From Euryarchaeota archaeon RBG_13_57_23 (GTDB lineage Archaea > Thermoplasmatota > Thermoplasmata > UBA10834), in contig MGVW01000026.1 in NCBI GenBank assembly GCA_001800675.1, positions 1 through 9,295 on the forward strand: a DNA stretch of 9,295 nucleotides. The letters are read 5' to 3'. A program made the position numbers and the translations under genes. A model generated the notes under the pieces. The model made no database searches and was not told where the DNA came from. It saw nothing but the letters and a program-made list of their open reading frames with translations. Below, in pieces: positions 1 through 6,387 of the stretch (positions are counted from its first letter, which is position 1; each line of letters begins with the position of its first letter).

Positions 1-2
1 GC

Positions 3-413
3 AGACACTCCAACACATTCGGAGGGGCCTCGTTGGCTCACGCAACGGCTCTGGCCACACTCGATGTCATGGAGGAAGAGAAACTCGTTGACCGCGCCGC
101 CAAGGTCGGCAAGGAGACCAAGAAGCGCCTCGAGGAAATGCAGCAGAAGTACGAGATCATCGGCGACACACGCGGTGTCGGGATGATGCTAGCTCATGAG
201 TTCGTTCAGGACAGGAAGACGAAGAAGAACGCGCCCAAGAGCAGGGACAAGATCTCGGACATGGCGTTCAAGAAGGGACTGATGCTCCTCCCGTGCGGCA
301 AATCGAACATCAGGTACATCCCACCCCTGAACATCCCGCAGGACCAGCTGGATGCTGGCCTCGAGATACTTGAGGAATGCATCAAGTACGTCAACAAGAA
401 CAGGGCAGACTGA
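3..413 (+). CDS. Class III PLP-dependent aminotransferase, C-terminal part (5' end outside window)
   Basis: This is the last 136 residues of a fold-type I, class III (4-aminobutyrate/acetylornithine family) aminotransferase, a cytoplasmic PLP enzyme that moves an amino group between an amino acid and a 2-oxoacid. The reading frame is open to the left edge and begins RHSNTFGGASLAHA, which matches the family's 'xTFGGNPLA' motif; the Thr there contacts the PLP phosphate of the partner subunit. The usual Asn after GG is Ala. Further on are the 'DTRGVGMMLAHEF' segment and NIRYIPPLNI, the R..PPL motif whose Arg commonly binds the substrate carboxylate. The catalytic Lys lies upstream, outside the window. 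A start at the TTG at 33 would cut through the TFGG motif, so it is not the true start. Substrate cannot be assigned; archaeal GABA-type aminotransferases and the related amino acid racemases look alike in this part. It is followed by a hairpin and appears unrelated to the ccm operon. Confidence 0.9.
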   Translation, partial: RHSNTFGGASLAHATALATLDVMEEEKLVDRAAKVGKETKKRLEEMQQKYEIIGDTRGVGMMLAHEFVQDRKTKKNAPKSRDKISDMAFKKGLMLLPCGKSNIRYIPPLNIPQDQLDAGLEILEECIKYVNKNRAD

Positions 414-439
414 GCGAAACCTCTTTCTGGGTTCATTCA

Positions 440-462
440 GAACCCCCGTATTCAGGGGGTTC
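440..462 (+). terminator. Hairpin after the aminotransferase gene, possible terminator
   Basis: GAACCCCC (440-447) and GGGGGTTC (455-462) form a perfect 8-bp stem with a 7-nt loop, 26 nt past the aminotransferase stop. No long U-tract follows directly, although the A/T-rich CTATTTATTA begins 9 nt later. It could be a terminator, a 3'-end stabilising structure or a processing site. Archaeal termination usually depends on U-tracts more than on hairpins, so the functional call is only moderate. An alternative stem shares its left arm (see findings). Confidence 0.45.
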
Positions 463-471
463 CAGCCATTC

Positions 472-481
472 TATTTATTAA
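472..481 (+). promoter_or_regulatory. Probable archaeal TATA box for the zinc-ribbon gene
   Basis: TATTTATTAA sits about 30 nt before the ATG at 508. Archaeal TATA boxes are centred about 25 nt before the transcription start, which would put the start near 500-505 and leave only a very short leader. No strong BRE is visible upstream, because the preceding hairpin occupies that space. This 94-bp gap (414-507) otherwise holds only the hairpin region. Confidence 0.5.
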
Positions 482-507
482 CCGGCTAGCGAATGCTACA
501 GTGAGGA

Positions 508-762
508 ATGGGTCGTATGTCTGACGACGACAGGCCGGCATACCACGACTGGGCCCTGGCCACGATGTACCGCCTCGATCCGGAGAGGCTCGCTGCACTC
601 AGGCGCTCTATGACTGGGATGACCAGATGTCCGGAGTGCGACGCCCTCAACAGGGCCGACCAACCGAGATGCGACAAGTGCGGCGCGAAGCTGTACCCCG
701 AGGTCCCCGACAATGAGGAAGACAGTGCCCGTAAGAAGAAGTCTGAGGATGACTCGTACTAG
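508..762 (+). CDS. Small zinc-ribbon protein, function unknown
   Basis: This is an 84-residue soluble protein with a single zinc ribbon: Cys41-Pro-Glu-Cys44 and Cys55-Asp-Lys-Cys58-Gly, a CX2C-X10-CX2C pattern that should hold one Zn. The N-terminal 38 residues are probably helical (HDWALATMYRLDPERLAALR), and the C-terminus is a charged, disordered-looking tail with a KKK run. No signal peptide or membrane segment is seen. The ATG at 508 lies only about 1 nt from a GTGAGG purine stretch (501-506); a second in-frame ATG at 517 (MSDDDRPAY) sits 10 nt from it, a better ribosome-binding distance, so the true protein may be 81 residues. It has its own TATA-like element and converges on ccmF with a 3-bp gap. 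Zinc ribbons of this size are common in archaea and bind nucleic acid or protein; no specific role can be given. Confidence 0.75.
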   Translation: MGRMSDDDRPAYHDWALATMYRLDPERLAALRRSMTGMTRCPECDALNRADQPRCDKCGAKLYPEVPDNEEDSARKKKSEDDSY

Positions 763-765
763 GAC

Positions 766-2928
766 CTACTTGGCCTTCTTCTCCTTGAACTTCTTCAGCT
801 CTTCTTCGACCAGAGCGTCGTAGTCTTTCTCAGACGCAGGCGGGCGAATCGACTTCTTGGATTCCTGGCTTTGCTTGCCTCCTGAGCTCTTCGGACGCCT
901 TGCAGGCTGGGCTTTTGGCTCGAACTGCCAGGTGACCAACCGTATTGCCAAGCCGATCGCGAGCAGACCGAGGCCTCCCCAGAGTATGTTCATGAATGGG
1001 ATCGTCTTCGCCTCGATGAGTGCGGATTCCGCGCTACGCCACTGGAAATTGACATAGAGGTCTCTGAGCACGAATTTCTGGATATGGACCTCTACCCCCA
1101 TGACCTGTGGGGTGCGGAAGGCGCCAATTCCGTAGAGGTTGGTCAGGACCACGCCGCTCTCGACCACTTTGCCATCGCGCAGTATGTCCACTGTGGCCTC
1201 TCGCGCTTCGTCGATGATGCTTCCGCCCGCTCTTATGTACTCCACCCTGACGCTCAGCGAGACCAGCCGCACCGTATAGTCACCGATTTCGAAGCTATCG
1301 CCAATCTCGAGCTCGACTCCGGAGGAGGCCGTCTCCCCGTCGACCACAGGGAAGACCTGCATCGTGGACGAGACGACATAACCCAGCAGAACCAACGCGA
1401 CACCCAAGTGGATGATGTGAGGACTCACCTGCTGGAGGGTCTTTCGGATGGACCCGGAGACCCTCGACCTAGAAATCCTGACCGCAGACGCCCCGATGGC
1501 TACGGCATATGAAGGGGCGGAGAAGGCCAGGAGCCCGCTCGCGAAGCCGCCAACAACTGCGGCAAACCCGAATATCGCAGATGCCGCTATGAGTACAATC
1601 CCAAGCAGAAACGCCCGCTCCTTGCCGAGCAGTTTCCAGACTAGGCAGATTGTCATCGTGACGCTGATACCGACCAGGAACACCGCCATCTTCTGATTGA
1701 ACTCGTCATAGTTTGTCGCCTGCGCCACACCCACGTTCTTGAACAGGAGCAACAGCATCACTGCGCTCGTCGCCACGAACAGAATGACCGTGAGCATCAT
1801 GTTGTTCTTGTCGCTGATGTAGTCACTGATCTTCGGAGGGGGCTCTCCCTCGAACAATGGAATGCGTCTCGATTTCATGATGGCGAACGTGATGGAGAGT
1901 GCGAATAGCGCCACCATTAGCGAGAAGAGGCCGAGGATCACGTCATCGTCCCGCAGCAGCTCGAGCAGCCGCTCGAGTCCGTAGCTCGATGAACCTCCCG
2001 CATCGAACGAGTGCACCGAAGATGACCAGAGTCCTCCCGCCCTCGTGGCAAAGGTCGCGAACACGACCGATGTGAACGAGAGCATCCCGAGTGCGGGTGC
2101 CACGACGCTGTATTCGTCCTTCTTTGCATGACGCACCAGCGCGTGCAGAAATGCAGTGGTCATGAGCCATGGTAGCAGAGACGATGTCTCAACGGGATCC
2201 CAGGCCCAGTAGCCTCCCCATCCGAGGACGTAGTACGCCCAGATGGCTCCTATCCCTATCCCCAGCGTGAGGAACATCCAGGCAAGTCTCGTCCAGGGCA
2301 GAGCGATCATGAACCAGTTGCGATCACCTGCAGCATAGTACGCCAGCCCGGCCGCGAGGGCCGCCACACAGAATGCGTATCCGGCGAACACCACCGGAGG
2401 ATGAATTACCATCTCCGGGGTCTGCAAAACGAGGTTCAGCCCCACGCCGTTCGGATAGACAGATCTCTCGAACTCGCTGGTCTCCGCGAAGAGCGCCATG
2501 TCCATCATGATCAGAAGGAAAACGAGGATGATTCCTGCCAGGGAGATCTGCAGAATGTCGTGGAACTTGCGGCTGAGGTATGACCTCTTTGGCTCAGAGA
2601 TGACCTCGATAACTTGCACGAGTGCCATCATCCAGATCCAGAGCAGGAAAGAGCCCGACGCTCCCGCCCAGATGCCGGACACCTTGTATACTCCGCTTGT
2701 GTCGGTCGAGGAATATGTCCACACATAGAGGTAGTCCATGTCGGACGTGACAAAGATGAACAGAAGGAAGAACAGGGCTCCGGACAGGGACAGAAAAGTA
2801 AGGAGCGAGAATATGACCGAGAACTCCCGAAGCCTTCTACCGTTCTGATGAAATCCGATGAACCTGAGGGAAGCTGCAGCGAGCGAGCACAAGGCGGCAA
2901 TTACGATTACTAGCTCTCCTCCGTTCAT
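766..2928 (-). CDS. ccmF: Cytochrome c-type biogenesis protein CcmF (heme lyase)
   Basis: CcmF is the multi-pass membrane protein that takes heme from CcmE and ligates it to CxxCH apocytochromes on the outer face of the membrane. The key elements are present: the tryptophan-rich WWD motif WGGYWAWDPVET (residues 237-248); the flanking histidines H176 (IHPPVVFAGY) and H306 (SSVHSF), which correspond to E. coli H173 and H303; and the transmembrane heme b ligands H262 (AFLHAL) and H507 (IHLGVAL), which correspond to E. coli H261 and H491. An extracytoplasmic domain (about 521-640) precedes the last TM helix (about 645-665), as in the family. At 720 residues it is longer than E. coli CcmF (about 647), partly through a Lys/Glu-rich cytoplasmic tail (671-720). 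The usual HEGS/QEGS motif of an early loop reads WAGASGS (87-93). A GGAGG at 2942-2938 lies 9 nt before the ATG, and the gene starts 4 nt after orf587. It is the last gene of the operon. Confidence 0.96.
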   Translation of the reverse strand: MNGGELVIVIAALCSLAAASLRFIGFHQNGRRLREFSVIFSLLTFLSLSGALFFLLFIFVTSDMDYLYVWTYSSTDTSGVYKVSGIWAGASGSFLLWIWMMALVQVIEVISEPKRSYLSRKFHDILQISLAGIILVFLLIMMDMALFAETSEFERSVYPNGVGLNLVLQTPEMVIHPPVVFAGYAFCVAALAAGLAYYAAGDRNWFMIALPWTRLAWMFLTLGIGIGAIWAYYVLGWGGYWAWDPVETSSLLPWLMTTAFLHALVRHAKKDEYSVVAPALGMLSFTSVVFATFATRAGGLWSSSVHSFDAGGSSSYGLERLLELLRDDDVILGLFSLMVALFALSITFAIMKSRRIPLFEGEPPPKISDYISDKNNMMLTVILFVATSAVMLLLLFKNVGVAQATNYDEFNQKMAVFLVGISVTMTICLVWKLLGKERAFLLGIVLIAASAIFGFAAVVGGFASGLLAFSAPSYAVAIGASAVRISRSRVSGSIRKTLQQVSPHIIHLGVALVLLGYVVSSTMQVFPVVDGETASSGVELEIGDSFEIGDYTVRLVSLSVRVEYIRAGGSIIDEAREATVDILRDGKVVESGVVLTNLYGIGAFRTPQVMGVEVHIQKFVLRDLYVNFQWRSAESALIEAKTIPFMNILWGGLGLLAIGLAIRLVTWQFEPKAQPARRPKSSGGKQSQESKKSIRPPASEKDYDALVEEELKKFKEKKAK

Positions 2929-2932
2929 GACC

Positions 2933-4696
2933 TCAGTCCTCCTTTGACCCCTCGATCTGTCTCAATAGGTCAGCGAGCTCCCTGCGATACGACGCCTGAA
3001 GATCCCCATAGACCTTGGCATCCACTTGTCCGCGTTCGTGCTCCTCCTCGAGGGTCACGATGGCCTCCATCAGCTTCGTCTTTTCCTTCTCAAGCGGGTG
3101 CTCTGTCCCTTTCGATGAATCTCGCTCGGCTAACATCTTCGCCGCCTTCGATGTGTATTCCTTCCTCAGGGAACGATAAGTCTTCTCCGGAAGACGGCCC
3201 TTCTCGAAGTCTTCATCGATTCGGGCGATCGAGGCAAGCATGGAATCGTATGAATCCTCAGTTCGATCGGGCTCGACAAGGCTCGCGGATGAGGCTAGCC
3301 TCTTGGACACGCGGTTCTGCTCATTCCTGACCTTCCTGAACTCGGACCGGAGCAGTTCGAGCTCGTTGTCCGCCTGATGGACCGGAACGGCGCCCGACGC
3401 CTTGGCTGCAGTGAGTGCGTCCATCTTGCCGGCAATCTCCGCCTTTCGCGCCATCAGCTCAGCCTTGCGACTGGCGAGGTCGTCATGCGACTCCACGCGC
3501 TCCTCGTCCTCTTCCGGGATCGGTTCCTCAAGAGCATGAGCTGGCAATGATTTCCTTTTCCAGAGCACATAGGCTCCTCCGCCGAATGCAGCGGCGATCA
3601 GAATCAGCAACAGGAGCCAGGTCCAATTCGACTCGGGCTCGAGCACCTGGACAGACCTGGACACGTTTCCCGACAAGGATACGGTCATGTTCACGTAGAC
3701 CGCCTTGTTCGGGGCGCTAGTGTCGCCATCCTCATCGAGGTTGAGGGTCATGCCAATCCCCTCTGCGGAATATCCTTCCACAACGTAGAGGAACACGAAC
3801 GACGAACCGCCGGACGCGTAAGGCACTGGTTCCGTCAAGTCAACAATCGCCTTAGCGTTCTCGAACTCGCCAGGCCAGAGATATGTCAAGTGCACAGTGA
3901 AAGTGGTGGTGGGGAGGATGTACCGGATCACGGCCCGGAACCCCGTGACTAGGGGCGTGGCATCGCTTCCCGTCAATGTCAACTTCAGATGAAAAGAAGA
4001 GCCACTCGTAGAAAGCGTCGTGTCAGTTCCTGGAACCGCGGAAATCCACGTCGAGCCATTATCGTTGGAGATCTCCGATGTGACATTCTGCAAATCGGTC
4101 CCGTACAGTGTCACATTCGCTGATATGATGTTCACGCTCTCTGGGACCGGGATCAGGGCGGACACATACGCCCCCTCCGTAGCTCCCGCAGCGAGGTGCA
4201 GTGCCCCCGAGTCGTAGCTCACGTTCGTCAGGATGCTACCGGAGGCGAGGATGCTCGTCGAACTGTTGGTCACGTTCGTGTGTGCGGCATCACGCTCAAA
4301 CCATGAAGGGACATCGACGTACAGGTATCCAGCCATCGGTTCGGAATCCTCCCGACCGAAGGTACTGTTGATCAGACCTTTCGACGCCACCCAGGCGGTC
4401 ACATTGCGCGCTTCCGATGGGACCGACGCGTAGACCCTGCTGACGCTGTACGGAAGCTCGTAAGACAATATCTTGAGGCAGGAGAACTCATCTTTGGATT
4501 CATCTCCCGCAATCAGGTCGCTCTCGCCTTGGACTATGTAGTAAGTAGTACTCACGAGCTGGAGTGATTCGCCCTGGGCCGACACGCGGGGAGCGGACTG
4601 CATCATTCCTGAAAGCATGATGAACGATGCAACGATAGCGAATGCCAAACCCTTCTGGCCCTTCAAACTCCAAACCCCCCACGGAATCTCAGTCAC
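2933..4696 (-). CDS. orf587: unrecognised single-pass membrane protein inside the ccm operon
   Basis: I do not recognise this 587-residue protein as a named Ccm component. An N-terminal hydrophobic signal (about 16-34) ends near VSA-QGE (residue 40/41). Residues 41-357 are extracytoplasmic and beta-rich with 11 N-x-S/T sequons; about 145-262 resembles the beta-sandwich modules with 'S.D.GSTW' and a closing 'TPLVTGFRAVIRY' strand. One TM helix (358-379, then KRK) is followed by about 208 cytoplasmic residues that are acidic, then coiled-coil/helical, with a repeated hairpin motif: DEDFEKGRLPEKTYRSLRKEY (486-522) and EEEHERGQVDAKVYGDLQASY (541-579). The region has no CxxCH or CxxC motif; the only Cys is C73, outside. 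The GTG start at 4696 lacks a clear ribosome-binding site. A TTG at 4666 (MKGQKGLAFA...) gives a more typical signal peptide and follows a G-rich run, so it is a real alternative. It lies 8 nt after ccmE and 4 nt before ccmF, which suggests a role in cytochrome c assembly, perhaps replacing CcmH/CcmI; that role is inference. Confidence 0.85.
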   Translation of the reverse strand: MTEIPWGVWSLKGQKGLAFAIVASFIMLSGMMQSAPRVSAQGESLQLVSTTYYIVQGESDLIAGDESKDEFSCLKILSYELPYSVSRVYASVPSEARNVTAWVASKGLINSTFGREDSEPMAGYLYVDVPSWFERDAAHTNVTNSSTSILASGSILTNVSYDSGALHLAAGATEGAYVSALIPVPESVNIISANVTLYGTDLQNVTSEISNDNGSTWISAVPGTDTTLSTSGSSFHLKLTLTGSDATPLVTGFRAVIRYILPTTTFTVHLTYLWPGEFENAKAIVDLTEPVPYASGGSSFVFLYVVEGYSAEGIGMTLNLDEDGDTSAPNKAVYVNMTVSLSGNVSRSVQVLEPESNWTWLLLLILIAAAFGGGAYVLWKRKSLPAHALEEPIPEEDEERVESHDDLASRKAELMARKAEIAGKMDALTAAKASGAVPVHQADNELELLRSEFRKVRNEQNRVSKRLASSASLVEPDRTEDSYDSMLASIARIDEDFEKGRLPEKTYRSLRKEYTSKAAKMLAERDSSKGTEHPLEKEKTKLMEAIVTLEEEHERGQVDAKVYGDLQASYRRELADLLRQIEGSKED

Positions 4697-4704
4697 AGAG
4701 ACGA

Positions 4705-5166
4705 TCAGTATTTCGAAGCGCAGCCGACGGTTATCTCGGTGGCAGTCATGTGCAACGGGAGCGATTCGTCAAGATATCCCTTGGCCACGACGGTCTTGCC
4801 ATTCTCGAACCCCTCCGGCATGGTCCCGGTCATGGTTATGCTGATGGATTTCGTCGCGTCCTCGGTGTCGACCAAATCGAATTCGAGGGCTGTGCCGCCA
4901 GACCATTCGGAAACCACCCCGCGGATGTCGATCTTTCCGAGGTATTTCTCCGGGACCGACGCAGCCGAGGAATCCACAATCTGAGAGACATCGACGAAGC
5001 TGCCCCCTGTCGTGCTCCAGCCCCAGACTATCACAATGAGCGCGACCGCGATGACGACCGCAGCAACAGCGAGCTTCCTCTTCCGCCTGGCAGACATGGG
5101 CCTCGGCTGGACCGCCTGAGGCTGCTCAGCGGGATCCTGATCCGCAACCAGTTCCTCACTTGCCAT
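4705..5166 (-). CDS. ccmE: CcmE heme chaperone, CxxxY variant
   Basis: CcmE is the membrane-anchored heme carrier that accepts heme from CcmC and passes it to CcmF. The 153-residue protein has an N-terminal cytoplasmic segment (1-30, ending RRKRK), one TM helix (31-49) and an extracytoplasmic OB-fold domain (about 58-147) containing the family block TGTMPEGFENGKTVVAKGYL. The heme-attachment site, HxxxY in E. coli, is C149-A-S-K-Y153 here, the Cys variant known from archaea and some bacteria such as Desulfovibrio. Translation stops directly after the Tyr, so the flexible C-terminal tail of bacterial CcmE is missing. The ATG at 5166 overlaps the end of ccmD by 11 nt, and its AGGAG ribosome-binding site lies inside ccmD about 10 nt upstream, so the two are probably translationally coupled. 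C149 is its only cysteine. Confidence 0.95.
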   Translation of the reverse strand: MASEELVADQDPAEQPQAVQPRPMSARRKRKLAVAAVVIAVALIVIVWGWSTTGGSFVDVSQIVDSSAASVPEKYLGKIDIRGVVSEWSGGTALEFDLVDTEDATKSISITMTGTMPEGFENGKTVVAKGYLDESLPLHMTATEITVGCASKY

Positions 5167-5305
5167 GCTTGGACAGCTCCTGCTTGAGCAACTCGATGTT
5201 CTTCGTGATGGACCTCTGCCTCATGAACAGATAAAGCAAGTAGACGAACACACCGGCCCAGACTATCGTGTACGCTACGTACAACGCAGTGAACTCGTTC
5301 GCCAT
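5156..5305 (-). CDS. ccmD: CcmD-like small membrane protein
   Basis: This is a 49-codon gene found by reading the gap between ccmC and ccmE. It begins MANEFTALYVAYTIVWAGVF, continues through a hydrophobic stretch (VYLLYLF) and ends in a basic helical tail (MRQRSITKNIELLKQELSK). Family CcmD proteins are small, with an aromatic-flanked single TM helix and a basic cytoplasmic tail with a 'R.R.l...l..L' pattern; this one fits (TM about 7-28). CcmD associates with CcmABC and is needed for release of heme-loaded CcmE. Its ATG overlaps the ccmC stop as TAATG (1 nt), and its TGA lies 11 nt inside ccmE, so its position is exactly that of ccmD in classical ccmABCDE operons. Sequence identity in CcmD is always low, so the call rests on position, length, topology and the tail together. 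Confidence 0.87.
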   Translation of the reverse strand: MANEFTALYVAYTIVWAGVFVYLLYLFMRQRSITKNIELLKQELSKHGK

Positions 5306-6387
5306 TACTCCTCACCTCCCACTCTCCGTTTCAGCTCCTCCAACTCATCTTCTGACTCCTCAATCTCCACTCTCTTTATTAGCATTGTTATGAACAGGAA
5401 CGTAAAGGCCACCACCGCGATTCCAATGGTGATGCCTGCCTCCATGGACAGGCCTCCGCTGCTGGAAGCGATGACCTGCGGATGGCTGGACCGAATCAGG
5501 GGGGCGATCCGGGACGACAATAGGCTCATCGGCATCGTGACGAAACCCAGGATGCCATAGACTGCGCTGATTCTCGCCCTTACACTGTGATCCACAACCG
5601 CAGCCCTCAGCATGAGATACCCGATGTAGACCAGCCACATCACGAAGGTGGTCACGAGCTTTGTGTCATCCCAGCGCCAATAGACACCCCATTCCTCTTT
5701 TGCCCATACTGGGCCTGTGACGATCGCAATGGTCGCGAACAGAACTCCAAGCTCGGCAGATGAGGCTGCGACCCGATCGTATGTTCGATTTCGAGTTCGA
5801 AGATACATCACCCCGAACACCAACGTCAGGAAGAATCCGACATAGGAGACCCATGCGGACGGCATGTGGAAGTAGAAGATCTTCTGGGAGATGGGCGAAG
5901 TCATGATGCCAGCTTCTCCCGGTGAGCTCAGCTCGACGACGTCATCGCTCGAATCGCATGACAGCATGAAGGAAGACGAGTCGAGTGTCGCAACAACCTC
6001 GCCTGTTGCCGAGACGTTGGTGCCCAATGGTAGATATGGGCCGCGGACAGTGATAGGTTCGACCGTCCACCACTCCCCTTCGAGGTCCCCAGCGACTACC
6101 GCGTCAAGATACCTGCGGTAGTCAGAGAAATCAGCCAAGATGATGGCGGTCACAGGAGGATCTTCCGGATATCTGATGGGATTCATAATCTCCCGGTCAG
6201 CGACGAACCCCGCAACGGTGATCGTGCTTCCTTCGATAGACGGGAACAACTCGTTGGCGGTCTTCACGCTGGACGCGGCCACTGGAGCATAATAGACGGC
6301 CAGCAGAACGGTGATGAGCATCAGCGCCGCTGAGATCCCCGCGAACCAGACCCAATACTTGCCCAGCTTAAGGTTCAACTTCGTCAC
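5305..6387 (-). CDS. ccmC: CcmC heme handling protein with an extra extracytoplasmic domain
   Basis: CcmC binds heme at the outer membrane face through its WWD domain and attaches it to CcmE. Recognisable parts are FYFHMPSAW (H174, first axial His), the WWD motif WGVYWRWDDTK (233-243) and SSHPQVI (H302, second axial His), in a six-TM arrangement: TM1 at 11-33, the other five between about 170 and 337. Typical CcmC has about 220-250 residues; this one has 360. The extra length is mainly residues 34-163, between TM1 and TM2, on the extracytoplasmic side. That stretch is beta-rich, with STITVAGFVADREI and TNVSATGEVVATL reading like OB-fold strands, and holds the only Cys (C144). A charged tail (338-360) is cytoplasmic. 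The GTG start overlaps the ccmB stop as GTGA, so translation is probably coupled; a GAGGGG run abuts the GTG. The stop TAA shares its last A with the ccmD start. Confidence 0.94.
   Translation of the reverse strand: MTKLNLKLGKYWVWFAGISAALMLITVLLAVYYAPVAASSVKTANELFPSIEGSTITVAGFVADREIMNPIRYPEDPPVTAIILADFSDYRRYLDAVVAGDLEGEWWTVEPITVRGPYLPLGTNVSATGEVVATLDSSSFMLSCDSSDDVVELSSPGEAGIMTSPISQKIFYFHMPSAWVSYVGFFLTLVFGVMYLRTRNRTYDRVAASSAELGVLFATIAIVTGPVWAKEEWGVYWRWDDTKLVTTFVMWLVYIGYLMLRAAVVDHSVRARISAVYGILGFVTMPMSLLSSRIAPLIRSSHPQVIASSSGGLSMEAGITIGIAVVAFTFLFITMLIKRVEIEESEDELEELKRRVGGEE

Noticed and set aside
33..413. Aminotransferase fragment starting at the TTG at 33
   Set aside because: The frame continues to the left edge and the conserved SNTFGG motif lies before position 33, so the gene is simply cut by the window.
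1084..1512. 142-codon plus-strand frame opposite ccmF
   Set aside because: It is antisense to the conserved CcmF C-terminal domain, with no family resemblance and no promoter or ribosome-binding site.
2933..4696. orf587 as CcmH or CcmG
   Set aside because: It has no LRCxxC motif, no thioredoxin CxxC and only one cysteine; its length and topology (large outside domain, one TM, large cytoplasmic tail) also do not fit.
4642..5187. 181-codon plus-strand frame opposite ccmE
   Set aside because: Its residues are the antisense of ccmE/ccmD, with Arg/Asp/Pro-rich composition and no recognisable domain; it is a shadow of the real genes.
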